The position numbers were made by a program, and so were the translations under genes. Positions 11,350 to 21,959 of a stretch of DNA of 64,000 bases are shown in pieces. The notes beneath the pieces are model-generated. The model did no database searches and had not been told where the DNA came from. It saw only the letters and a list, made by a program, of their open reading frames with translations. The DNA lies in assembly GCA_951802425.1 (NCBI GenBank), contig OX637796.1, forward strand, positions 2,480,001 to 2,544,000. The letters run 5' to 3'. The DNA is from Clavaria fumosa (lineage: Eukaryota > Basidiomycota > Agaricomycetes > Agaricales > Clavariaceae). Position 1 is the first letter of the stretch. The number at the start of each line of letters is the position of its first letter.

Positions 11350-14300
11350 ATGGTGAAAGCGCTCTTTCGTTGCCCCAACTCGGGCTGTAATCGTGCATTC
11401 AAGACCTCAAAAGCTGTGGCCAGCCATCTCTCACATCCTAAGTCGCACTGCATTCAGTGGTTGGAATCTCTTCTATTGGATCGCTGCACCGTTGTATCTC
11501 CTCAAAATCAGAATCTTGTTGATGGCTTCGAGGATATCACCCTAGGAGGTGAAATATTCGACGGCCTGGAGGACGGCGAGGAGCTGGATATAGATGGGTC
11601 AAATGAAGATGTGACAGAGGCAGATGAGGATGAGGATGTTATGGTGGTTCAGGATCAAGAAGGTGCATGAAATATTAGCATCGTTTAGCACTGAATCACG
11701 AACTTTCAGGCATAAATGCAGACAGAATATCATGCGATGACAGTTATGGTCACATTTATGACGATATAGATCATGGTTGGCGGACGTTCACGAGACCAAT
11801 AAGCCCTGCGCCTCCCCCATCCCTCTCTCCCCTTTCGGAACCGCCTTCCTCGACTAAATCTTTCCATCTGAATCGACTTGCTGATTTTGGACCTGGGGCA
11901 AACCTCCTTCAAAGGATGGATGCAGACCGTTTTGTTGCATACCGCAAAGAGAACATTTACTATCCGTTTGCTTCTCGTGCTGAATGGGAGCTAGCATCGT
12001 GGCTTTCAACAAGCTCATTGTCACAGAAAGCAATAGACCAGTTTCTTCGTCTTCCATATGTGAGTATCTCATGGCACAGATGCTGCAGTAGGGTAATCGA
12101 ATGCGCAACCAGGTAGCCACACATCCACCATCATTCACATCAGCAAAGGACCTCCGAAACAGGATGGAGTCTCTTCCCGCCGGTCCAACATGGAGAAGCA
12201 CAGAGATAAAGCTTTCTGGATATCCTGCCAAATCTCCAATTATGTTGTACTGGCGTGACGGCCTGCAAGTGATACAACATCTTTATAGTAACCCGATTTT
12301 TGCATGCGCCATTGAGATGGTACCCTATCAACTTTTTGAAGCTGATCGTACCCGGAGCTATTGTGAGTTCATGAGTGCTGATTACGCTTGGGAGCTTCAG
12401 GTGCGTTTGGTGTTGATCACCACATGCATGACGCTTAATCTGCCTGTGTAGGATAAACTACCGCAAGGCCATGGCTTCCTCGGAGTCATTGGTGCGAGCG
12501 ACAAGACGCCACTTACAATCGGTACTGGCAACAAAGAACTGCATCCGCTCCTTCTGTCTATTGCCAATATACAGGCCGGGGTTCGCATGAAGGCCACATC
12601 TCATTCATTTGCGCTCGCAGCCTATCTCCCCATTCCCAAATTTATCGATGTCAGTCGTGAGGTGCAGTCAGTACTTGCAGCCCGCATCTACCACCACTGC
12701 TTGGACCTGGTTTGTGCGAATCTCAAGACCGCTGAATGTTCCGGCACCCTTATGTCTGATGCAGACGGCCGATTGCGCATGATACACACACCTTTAGTCT
12801 CATGGATCGCTGACCGACCGGAGCAGCTCATGCTTTCTGGCGTTGCAGCCAGCTGCTCCCCTGTCTCCCTTGCGCGAACAGCACAATTTGGTGAGGCTGT
12901 TGCGTATCCTCCACGGACACGCCAGATCACTTTGGAAGCAATTTCATTGACTCTCCAGCGTTGCTCGGAACCATGGAATCTCCCAAAGTTTCTGAAGGAA
13001 TGTGAAAAGGAAGGTCTCAATGGCGTACACGAGCCTTTCTGGCGTGATTGGGGTGCAGCAGATCCCTCTCTTTTCCTCACTCCAGACGCTCTACACCAAT
13101 GGCACAAGTTCTTTTACGACCACTGTCTCAAGTGGGTGACAAATATCATTACGGGTGAAGAGCTCGACTTCCGTCTTTCAACTCTCCAACCGCGGGTCGG
13201 TGCGAAACATTGGGCCTCTGGTGTATCCAAGCTGAAGCAGTGCACAGGTCGTGAACACAGGGACCTTGAGACACAGCTGGTAGCGGTTGCTGCTGGAGCC
13301 ATTCCCCCAGATGTTCTTCGTGCCCTTCGTGCATTGGTGGACTTCATATTTCAAGCACAAAATCTATTACACTGCGATGAGACGCTTCATGCTCTCTCGG
13401 AAGCCCTTCGCGAGTTCCACCACTACAAGCAATCAATTATTTCAGCGGGTGGCCGACTGGGAACAAATGGCCCGATCAACCACTTTTGTATTCCGAAACT
13501 TGAAATGATGCAGCATGTAATTCGCAGCATTCGTGCCATGGGTGCAGCTTATCAGTGGACAAGCGATGTTACAGAACGCTGCCATATCACTCATGCAAAA
13601 ACCCCATATCGTCATTCAAACCACGTTGGTGATTTTCAGCAACAATGTTGCCGCTTCCTAGACCGCGATGAGAAACGGCGCGCTTTCGAACTCTACACTA
13701 TCCTTAAGAGTAGTGATAGCAGCCTTGTCAACGAGATGCAGAAGGAGGTAAACATTATAGCCACTCATTTCCCTGAGGCAGCATGGATCGCTCACGTCAG
13801 CCCACAAGATACACCAGTCGGGCGCATGAAACTGCGGCGGGACCTCTTCGCTCACAAGCGCAGCCTCGTATCGGAGCATGATTCCATCGCCCTCTATGTT
13901 AACAATTCCCCGCATATATCCAAGATCACCATCGCCGATGCTGCCCACCGTTTCAACCTCCCAGACTTTCACGGCGCTCTGGCTGACTTCTATTCTGGAA
14001 AATCATATGTGCAGCGCCACGGACAACGACTCTGTTCAGACGCATCTCCTCTCTCCTTCAAACATGTTAATGTCTGGACAAATTTCAAGATGCAACGGAG
14101 GTCGCTTCAAGACCGCAATATGATCTGCCCTCCAGCAACGATTCAAGCTTTACCGCCGAGCGAGACAGCTCCATATGGTCGCTGTAATACTGTTTTAGTT
14201 GCAGATCCGGTCGAAGGACTCTCCCTACAAGGTAACATCTCCGTTCATATTTTCTCCAGCATATATTCATTCTTTCAGCCCATGTTGTCATGCAAGTACG

Positions 14301-14664
14301 TTTGATTTTCCAGCCATGCATGTCAGGGGTCCTGTCCGAAGAACCGCCAATCCTTTTCTATGGAGAATATTTTCTGTACTCCCCACGAAACGTCGCGGAA
14401 GTCCAAGGTGGTGGGCACATCAATATCCCTGAACCCGGCATCGATATGTTTGCTGTCAGTCGGCACTTTCGTTCGAATCGCATGCGGATGGGTGATGTCA
14501 TAGAGCTGAAAAACGTTCAACAACCTCTTCAGCTTGTGCCCAAGTATGGACGGTTCGCAGACCCTCAATTGACGAAGGACAACAGTATGGAGATAGGGAA
14601 TGATTACTATGTCAACAATTTTGCCAGCAAGGAGACCTTCCATGCGATTCTTAGTTATCAGTAG
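11350..14664 (+). CDS. Plavaka-family transposase with N-terminal zinc finger
   Basis: The start MVKALFRCPNSGCNRAF opens a C2H2-like finger (C-x5-C ... H-x6-H/C) as in Plavaka transposases, followed by an acidic linker. Later exons carry FYPFAS-like text (NIYYPFASRAEWELASWL), SPIMLYWRDGLQVIQHL, SDKTPLTIGTGN and the conserved HPLLLSIANI. A 572-codon exon (12587 on) then has LAAYLPIPKF, LDFRLSTLQP, ISAGGRLGTN and VTERCHITHAKTPYR. After an intron near 14235-14290 the C-terminus runs VQVRLIF-like sequence to TAG at 14662-14664. Introns near 11670-11800, 12061-12115, 12402-12452 and 14233-14290 are required. All long blocks are open, so the gene may be functional. It would catalyse cut-and-paste of its own element. 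Confidence 0.9.
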
Positions 14665-14725
14665 GACTCTGCATGTATTGAAAGCCTCGGACATGCCAGT
14701 GCATTGTGCGTGCATATCGTGCACC

Positions 14726-14733
14726 TGCACATG
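14726..14733. repeat. 8-bp target-site duplication, left copy (TGCACATG)
   Basis: Identical to 16519-16526 on the far side of the hAT-like element. An 8-bp duplication is the hallmark of hAT insertion. Confidence 0.92.
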
Positions 14734-15446
14734 TAGTGTTGCCACGGCTCGGCGATTTAGCCGCTTAGCCGATGAGCCGAGCCGGTTGTGAGCTGAGCCG
14801 AGCTACTCTATAGGTGAGTGGTTCCTGTCGGTGTGATGACTGATGTCAAACCGGAGATAGCCGTGTCTAGCCGAGCCAGCCAATGCACCATATCCCAAAC
14901 AGGCAGGTGGTCACGGGACCACGTTGAGTTGCACAGCGGCATGGGTTAATCATGCCCCATCCCTGACACCCTGCTGACCGGTACGGCGGCATGTGTTGGA
15001 AGGTCGACTTCGCTGATTGCAGGCGGTACGCTAGCGGTCAGAGTCACGATGTCACTTTATATTACTTTGTGTGGATGGAGAGTTCCATGTGCTTGGGGCT
15101 TTCCTCCTCACATATGTCTTCTTCTTTCCTTTCTACTATAACGCACCATGTTTTGCGGTTCTGTGGAAGATGATGCCTTTGCTATGGCACCGACTCGTGT
15201 CTCATGTGGAAGAATGACCAGGACTGGCTGACGGCTATTGGCGGGACTACGAGTGACCGCACGAGTCTGTGTTTCTTAGATGGCTACCTCTGTGTGTCAC
15301 CTTTTTTTTTGAGGTGCTCCTACATCTGACAGATGCAAACAGTGTTCCTGACTGATGCTGACTGGGAAACCACACACGGCACACCCGCACCTCGCGCTCA
15401 AGCGCATGGTGCTGCTCACCGAGCCCGCCCCCGGCACGTGCGGTGT

Positions 15447-15700
15447 CCCCGACAGTCTCGTCATCTTCGAGGACGGCCTCTTTATCGCACGCCGCACTAG
15501 TCACTTGCGCCCCGCTAACCGTGCTGACCAGCTTGGGCCCCACATTCCGCATCGAGCTGATGCGTGACACCTTCCCCGACAGTCTCGTCATCTTCGAGGA
15601 CGGCCTCTTTATCGCACGCCGCACTAGTCACTTGCACCCCGCTAACCGTGCTGACCAGCTTGGGCCCCACATTCCGCATCGAGCCGATGCGTGACACCTT
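15447..15700 (+). repeat. 127-bp tandem duplication inside the hAT-like element
   Basis: A block starting ccccgacagtctcgtc at 15447 is repeated from 15574 with one or two substitutions. Part of the block recurs at about 15868-15911. A second segment, upstream at about 15376-15446, recurs at about 15800-15867. The ORF at 15687-16451 therefore begins inside duplicated DNA. Confidence 0.85.
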
Positions 15701-16451
15701 TTTCAACCCCATCCATGGGCAGACGTACGCCACGCCAGACGGGAGTGTGTGGCGGACGTACCACCCCCAGGGCCCCGCGGCCGCGCACCCCCGCACGACG
15801 GCACACCCGCACCTCGCGCTCAAGCGCATGGTGCTGCTCACCGAGCCCGCCCCCGGCACGTGCGGCGTCCCCGACAGTCTCGTCATCTTCGAGGACGGCC
15901 TCTTTATCGCCACATGGGTGAAATCCGTATCGGCCAATGTCAATCCTATCTTCCTCTGGCAGATCCTGAATGCTGGGTCTACCCTGAACGCCGCTCTCTC
16001 TGGCATTCTCATCATTCCATCCACCTTTGCGCCTACCTTGCAGACTCCGTGGGACATTGCGTTGACGTCCAAATGGTCTCTCCTGTCTGACATCTGGACT
16101 GTGGTGACGCAACCCGCCAACGCCATCCCCATGACATACACTACCGACTACTTGCGAGCTGCGACGGCTTCCTTGTCAACTGCCAACTCTGCAGCTACCC
16201 CCCAAGTCGTCTTGCCACTCGTGAATCCTGTCGGTATCGTGACATATCGCATGCACATCAATGCGGCTGGGGGCGCAGAGACCAAGATCAGCATTTTCGG
16301 TGAGAACACCCTTCGGATCACCAACAATGGCACTAGCATTCTTTGGACGCATTACATCTCCGGCAGCCCGTTCGAGACTTTATCCACAAGCTCCATCACG
16401 ATTGGCAGCGCCAACGCTGATGCTGTAATCATGGTGTGGCTCGGCTCTTGA
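15687..16451 (+). CDS. Unrecognised protein encoded within the hAT-like element
   Basis: About 254 codons, opening MRDTFFNPIHGQTYATPDG at the end of the 127-bp duplication and ending NADAVIMVWLGS before TGA at 16449-16451. The frame stays open upstream through the duplicated block, so the true start may be earlier. The N-terminal third is Pro/Arg/His-rich; the remainder has alternating hydrophobic stretches and looks like a beta-rich globular domain (ISIFGENTLRITNNGTSILW). No transposase motif is visible. I recognise no family. It could be captured host sequence or an element gene of unknown role. Confidence 0.5.
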   Translation: MRDTFFNPIHGQTYATPDGSVWRTYHPQGPAAAHPRTTAHPHLALKRMVLLTEPAPGTCGVPDSLVIFEDGLFIATWVKSVSANVNPIFLWQILNAGSTLNAALSGILIIPSTFAPTLQTPWDIALTSKWSLLSDIWTVVTQPANAIPMTYTTDYLRAATASLSTANSAATPQVVLPLVNPVGIVTYRMHINAAGGAETKISIFGENTLRITNNGTSILWTHYISGSPFETLSTSSITIGSANADAVIMVWLGS

Positions 16452-16518
16452 AGCCGAAAGCACGGCGTGCCACGTGAGCCGCACCATAGCCGAGCCGAGC
16501 CGAACCGTGGCAACACTA

Positions 16519-16526
16519 TGCACATG
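16519..16526. repeat. 8-bp target-site duplication, right copy (TGCACATG)
   Basis: Matches 14726-14733 exactly and directly follows the right inverted repeat. Confidence 0.92.
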
Positions 16527-16783
16527 CAATGAATACTGTTTTTTTTTCATTACCCTTCTGAGTCCGACTGCCGCCGCCGCCGCTGACGTCAGCAAAGTCA
16601 CATGCGAGATGCACATTGGTTTTTACCTCTCTTTAACACTTCGAGGCGTTATATACCATTCCATACCATACTGATACCGATAATCTCGTCAAGCCGCCGC
16701 ATGCCCTAAGGCACATGTTCGTAAGTTGAGCTTCGACTCCTTCCTTCTGACTTTGTGTCGTTTCCCGTCCTTTTTTTCTTACG

Positions 16784-19447
16784 ATGGCCGCACGGCGTTC
16801 TCAGCGGTCCCGTCCTGTCGACAATCCTCAGGATCGCTTAGCCCGCGCTGGGGAAATTGCTGCATCTTCCACAAATCAGCGAAAAAAGAACCCCGTCCCA
16901 CCGACTGCTGGCTCTCGAGCCAAGGCATTACAAAGGCGGCAGCGAAAGGTCAGCCAATTTTCTAATACCCTCAAGAGTTTATATTGATCATTCTTAGAAT
17001 GCTGAATCGCTAGAGACACCTGCCGTACCAGGCATCCCACCATTCGAGCTAATTCCTTTTGCTGCTAATGGGGGATCTGCACAGATTCCCTCTGCAGGTA
17101 TGTTGCCTGCGGCTGGCGAGCCCTCTGACTCGGATTGTGAGGATGGCGACACAACTATGATTGCTGGTCGATACGAAGCAGAGCCGCTCAACGAAGAGCT
17201 GGAACCACATGGCATGCTAGGTGCACAACGAGTTTTTAATTCTGACAAATTTCTGACATTTGCAATGAACTGAAAGACGGACAATTTAATCAAGACTGGC
17301 AGGAACACGTACCGCACAACTGTAAGTCTTTGTTTCTGAGCCTTTCCTCGACAATGACTGATAACCATCTGGCCCGGGACCACAGTCGATGGACAACTCC
17401 CTCTGCTCCCCTCTGCCAGCGAAGAACGTGTGTTAAATACTTACCTATATGCTCACATCAAGGATAATTTAGAATTGTCTAGAACTGATAAACCCAGCTG
17501 GACATCAATATGTACCATATTATCTGCAACCTGATCGGCTTATGACGGCTCCGAACCAGCTTCATCGTTTCGAGGATGATGTGGATCCCTCAAATGTCAC
17601 TTCGGCTCACCATCTCGGTTCCTCGCAACTCTCGCAAATGTAACGTCTTCATTTTGTCTCAATTCCAGCTGGCTTATGACTTTTTGTTCAAGGTTTCACC
17701 ATGAGCATGGGCAGAACACCCACACAATCCGCTCAATAAATAATCAAAATCCGTCACAGCCTGATCTGCCGCCTGTCCTGAGCCCTTTCGTGAGTCTTAC
17801 TTATCCCTAATTTGAAATGTTATTAATGATGTCTCGAGATTGATTTTCCAGCGAGAGATATCGTGTCCGACCACCAGTCTCGGCAAGGCGCACCACGACT
17901 CCCTTCTGCACAGCATTTACAGACTCGATCTTCACGAACGGCAACAACTGGTCCTGTTCATCCCTTGTTGACTGCCCCGAGCTCCCGCTCTGCCCCTTAC
18001 CCTAACCATCACAATGCGCTCTCAAGTCGTCAAAGAGCCAGCTTCGTGGCTACTCCTGCCCTTCAAACAACCTCTCATGTCCTTCATCAGCCCGGGGGCG
18101 CACAAGTACAACAAGAATCCCAGTTATCAAGCTCAGCACCGTCCCAAAGCAGCGTTCGGGCGTCTTCGCGATCATTGTCCCGGGCGCCGTCATACTCAGG
18201 ATCTCATATATCATCTCAAACAGGATCTCAAGCGATATCTTCTCAAGCGGAATCCGGTGCGTTGCAGAGAGTCTTGTTAGATATAGTAATTGATCTTTTC
18301 ACAGCCACTACTGCTCCTGGGGATGATTTCGAAGGAGACGATGCTGAACCGGATGATGAGCATGCCCCCCGGCATGCACTGCGACACTCAAGGATGCCTA
18401 CGGATTGTCCAGCTAAGCCGAGCCAGCTCCGTTTTTATAATACCAGTGAATGACAAGTGATTGCTATCGCCAAGGATAACTTTGTTCTCCATCTTTGCGT
18501 TGTCAATGGTTTCCCTTCCAGCGATGAGGCCGTTCAAATTGCCTGTGAAGTATTCAGTCATGCGTGCCTTGAAGAAGGGATTAGTAAGTCTTTCCCCCTT
18601 TTCCTCATTTGCGTAATTATTCTGACTTGTCTCTAGCATTCCCAGTAACGAAGGCCATCCTTAAAATTGTTTGTATTGTGAATATCTATCCGCTAATTCA
18701 CGAGCTAACCATGTAACCAGATAAGCAAGGAAGCATCGACGTTCCGTGGATCGTTAAAAAATGCTGCCCGAGCTTTCGTATCACAGTACCTGGCAACCGC
18801 TACAGAATCCAATGGGTTTCCAGACCCAGAACAAGTCAAACTACATGTCGAAGCACTAGAGAAGAATGGATTGTGGACCCAAGGTCCCCCTGACACAACT
18901 GTAAGTGTCTAATCCTTTCTATTCCTTCGTTGCTGATCTTGTTGATCCAGGGCAAGCCTACATATTTCACACATCCATGCATTCGCTCCTGTATCGTCAG
19001 CTTCTTTTTTGGAAGTGACTCCAGCCTCGGGCGCCGCAAGCCGCACGATTTCGGGCCGAAAATCCCACTCGCAATGATCGCCCTCGTCTCTGCTGCAGTC
19101 CATTATCATGTCCCCCTTCATTCTAAGGGTCTAACACTGATCCTTCTATCCTAGCTTCTCTGTGTCATCCGCGAGTACTCTAAAGGTACTCAGAGCAATG
19201 TTGACTTCAGTACCGACATATACGGACCACACTATTCTGGACTTATGGATAACCTCAAGGCGATGGAGCAGCACGAAATCCAAGGTCTATGACTGGTCAA
19301 GCTGAGGAAAGATATTTACAAACACGGGATGTGAGTCCGCCACAACATGGCTCATCGACAAGTACTAATTCATTGTTTAGGTCACTTGCCGGGGCTGTCG
19401 AGCCTGCAGCACAGAGGCCAATTGGCATCTTCGTCGATTTGAGTTAA
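16784..19447 (+). pseudogene. DUF6532-like gene with a single nonsense codon
   Basis: The start MAARRSQRSRPVDNPQDRL opens a basic, low-complexity N-terminus. Ser/Gln-rich exons follow (about 17860-18270), then a C-terminal globular region: VVNGFPSSDEAVQIACEV, ASTFRGSLKNAARAFVSQYL, TYFTHPCIRSCIVSFFFG, IPLAMIALVSAAVHYH and FSTDIYGPHYSGLMDNLKAM. This pattern matches the DUF6532 domain found in many copies in Agaricomycetes. Near the end, codon 19290-19292 is TGA where the frame continues L-V-K-L-R-K-D-I-Y-K-H-G, through one intron, to a normal TAA at 19445-19447. A TGG-to-TGA change would explain it. The gene therefore either ends early or is freshly inactivated. Family assignment is from memory of the pattern. 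Confidence 0.6.
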
Positions 19448-19833
19448 CGGGTTGTGAATGCGGGTTGATGCTTACTGTAATTCGTTCCATGTGTCATATA
19501 TACTAGCTACATGAATATAAACCAAAGTACATGGTATAAATGGATCTCAAAATGCACTGATAGACAGACAGTTCGCCTCATTTGGATATGGTTTTCACCA
19601 CTTTTTGAATAGACCCTTGGCATATACTGTTTAAAATGACTTGTATAATAAACAGTCATTTTCATTCACCCATGCTCAGATATGGTTTTGGAACGGTTAT
19701 AACCAGTCTTTGACTAGTATATACAGATAGGTGGCCAGTTTCAAACAGTTGGTATTGGGCTAGGTGTTAAAAGTGGTACATCGGTAATAATTGCTAAGCA
19801 CCATCACTTAACAGCCGGATATTTCCCTGATGT
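19448..19833. other. Spacer between the DUF6532-like gene and the tandem DPBB array
   Basis: AT-rich, with no open frame of note. Short similar phrases such as ttggcatatactg are shared with about 8907-8920 on the other side of the mobile-DNA island, but not enough to call a repeat. Confidence 0.5.
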
Positions 19834-19941
19834 TCGAGGGGGGTACTATGGCATCGTCTTAGAAGTGTAGTAGTAGTGTACTGACTCGGGATGATCTCAG
19901 ACCTTGCGCTTCTTTCTCTCACATGATTTGTCGGCCGCTAG

Positions 19942-20170
19942 GTTACCCCTCCTTCCCCTCCCCTCCGTTCGATACGCGTCAACTATTTCCATCGCATCTG
20001 CGATTCCAAATTGCGTACGGAGTGTGCTCGTTTAGGCCAGCGAAACATCAGGCGTATAATCAAGCGTAATCAGCATGGTCAAAAGCGAGCTCATCGGCAC
20101 ATTCTCAAGGAGTATCTCTTCCAGTATCCAGTACCAGAGAGAAGGTGTGACAATAGTGTTTTTACGGATC
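19942..20170 (-). pseudogene. Truncated eIF3h fragment 1
   Basis: Recognisable, internally deleted copy of parts of the intact eIF3h gene. cctccgttcgatacgcgtc matches about 25268, and catggtcaaaagcgagctca resembles 25430-25450. A further match, tctcttccagtatc, precedes the exon boundary. Frames are broken. It sits just downstream of DPBB copy 1. Confidence 0.8.
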
Positions 20171-20250
20171 AATATCTGTGCCGTGGAAGAAATGCATACA
20201 CACTTTGACCAGCATTGAGCGTGTCTGCATATATAGAAGACAAGCGTAGT

Positions 20251-21332
20251 TTACGGAGCCCACCACCAAGTCACAGGAGCCGCCCCTATGCCTAAATCAC
20301 CCACAACCGCACGAAAGGATGCATGTGACCCATCGACGAAGCTGCAAAAAAATTATGAAGATCTAATTATGAGGAGAGCGAGGAAGATACTTACAATGTG
20401 CCAGGGCAGGCTCTCGGGTCGTCACACATATCCATGACTTGGGCTCGAGTCTGCCCTGCTGGCCCTATCACATTTCATTAAGCGAGAGGAAATTGGCCAG
20501 AAAATTAATCCACGCACCCGAAATCATAATGTACCTGCCGCACATTGGAGGAGTCGGGTTGTTCCCTCCTCCGCTTAAATCGACAATGATTATATTTTCC
20601 CAAACTAGACCCCATACGAATCTAAGACCTACTGCATAATGGAGCCGTCGAGGGCTACTGTGAGCCCTTCGTCGGTGACTGGTCCGCAAGAACCCTTCCC
20701 CCACCCTGCGTCATACCATGTCACTGTCATCCGCTGGATTCAGAAATAGAAGCGCAAACAACGATTGAGAAATAAGTACTTGTGCCATGGAACCTCTTTT
20801 GGCTTCCTTCATAAACGTATATCTCAGGATTACCAGCAACCGAGCGGTCGGTAGTCGGACCCATATCCTCTGTTCCAGGTTGTTGGCTTCCTCCAGTCGG
20901 CGTTGCACCTGGCACGATGGAGGTAACTAGGTAACGGGGGAGGCCCGAGACAGAGAACTCTGTCGCCGTGGTGGTAGGCGTTGCCGGTGCAGGTGATGTG
21001 GGCGGGCCTAGGGGAGTGGAGAGGGATACTGAGTCAAGCATCGAAGTCGGCTGTGAAGTTGGGTCTGCCACAGGTGACGTGGGGGTGGTCGCCCCGGGGC
21101 TCGTTTCGACAGGAGGGGATGGCACTGGAGCAAGAGAGGTTGCGGGCGCATCTGAGACTGGATAGTCTATTTCCCGCCTGGCTAGGGCGTCAGCGGCGCG
21201 GCGCAGTGCGTTGCCTTGGTGGCGACGGGATCCGTGGTGGTGGGGCGCCGCGTCCCCGGCGGGCGACATGGCGGGGTTCGAGGTGGCTGCGACGACCAAA
21301 GCGAGCAGCACTAGAAGTTGATGATACATCAT
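20251..21332 (-). CDS. Secreted RlpA-like DPBB protein, family copy 1
   Basis: Same plan as copy 0: signal peptide MMYHQLLVLLALVVAATS, a His/Arg stretch, a Pro/Ser/Thr linker, then an intron joining NPEIY to RMTVTWYDAGWGKGSCG. Later exons give VTDEGLTVALDGSIMQ, TPPMCGRYIMISG, AQVMDMCDDPRACPGTL and FVDGSHASFRAVVGDLG, ending APVTWWWAP and TAA at 20251-20253. The usual DRC-x-x-C motif is replaced by D-M-C-x5-C. The first exon is identical in amino-acid sequence to that of copy 2. The last exon differs from copies 2 and 3 at a few residues (GDLGIG against GGLEKG). Confidence 0.86.
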
Positions 21333-21682
21333 AATGGTGGGGTGCGCGTTGGAGAGAGTGGAATTTGACTGATACCTGGAAGGGGGAGGAAGGAACAAAG
21401 ACACATTGCGACGAACTCATTGGTCAAGGTATAAATGCGATGTGTTACACTTTCCACTCGCAAAGAAGGAAACGAACGAGTGATAAGATAAGATGAGTAA
21501 CGTGACTATCATCAGTCGCGTCGCAAGAATCGAGTCAAGTTTTATCCTGTTCCGCAGTCAAGCAACTGCTTCGAGGGGGGTACTATGGCATCGTCTTAGA
21601 AGTGTAGTAGTAGTGTACTGACTCGGGATGATCTCAGACCTTGCGCTTCTTTCTCTCACATGATTTGTCGGCCGCTAGGTTA

Positions 21683-21880
21683 CCCCCTCCCCTCCCCTCC
21701 GTTCGATACGCGTCAACTATTTCCATCGCATCTGCGATTCCAAATTGCGTACCGAGTGGCTCGTTTAGGCCAGCAAAACATCAGGCGTATAATCAGGCGT
21801 AATCGGCATGGTCACAAGGAGTATCTCTTCCAGTATCCAGTACCAGAGAGAAGGTGTGACAATAGTGTTTTTACGGATTA
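21683..21880 (-). pseudogene. Truncated eIF3h fragment 2
   Basis: Same decayed eIF3h remnant as in unit 1, but lacking about 26 bp (the aaaagcgagctcatcgg part), so it derives from a unit-1-like precursor. Confidence 0.78.
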
Positions 21881-21959
21881 ATATCTGTGCCGTGGAAGAA
21901 ATACATACACACTTTGACCAGCATTGAGCGTGTCTGCATACATAGAAGACAAGTGTAGT

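Larger units (their letters stand above)
10624..14664 (+). mobile_element. Plavaka-type (CACTA/KDZ-related) DNA transposon, coding core
   Basis: Coding core made of the zinc-finger transposase gene and its divergent partner gene. Terminal inverted repeats were not located, so the true ends are unknown. The left end may reach the cactg at 10120. On the right, a hAT-like element begins 70 bp after the transposase stop and may have inserted into this element. Confidence 0.75.
14734..16518 (+). mobile_element. Non-autonomous hAT-like element (1,785 bp) carrying an ORF
   Basis: The ends are inverted repeats: left TAGTGTTGCCACGGCTCGGC; right, read on the minus strand, TAGTGTTGCCACGGTTCGGC. The perfect 8-bp duplication TGCACATG flanks them. 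TIR type (TAGTG start) and duplication length fit the hAT superfamily. Subterminal regions hold many copies of agccgagcc/ggctcggc in both orientations, typical of transposase-binding arrays. No hAT transposase is encoded; the interior carries a 254-codon ORF and a 127-bp tandem duplication. Confidence 0.88.
19834..21570. repeat. Tandem unit 1 (DPBB gene + eIF3h fragment), 1,737 bp
   Basis: Begins at tcgaggggggtactatgg, the same phrase that starts units 2 (21571) and 3 (23280). It is 28 bp longer than unit 2, mainly because it retains about 26 bp of the eIF3h-derived segment that units 2 and 3 have lost. Confidence 0.92.

Noticed and set aside
20727..21404. Longer N-terminus for the DPBB copies starting about 24 codons upstream
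   Set aside because: It would place a hydrophobic signal peptide internally; the downstream Met-Met start gives a standard secretory leader.
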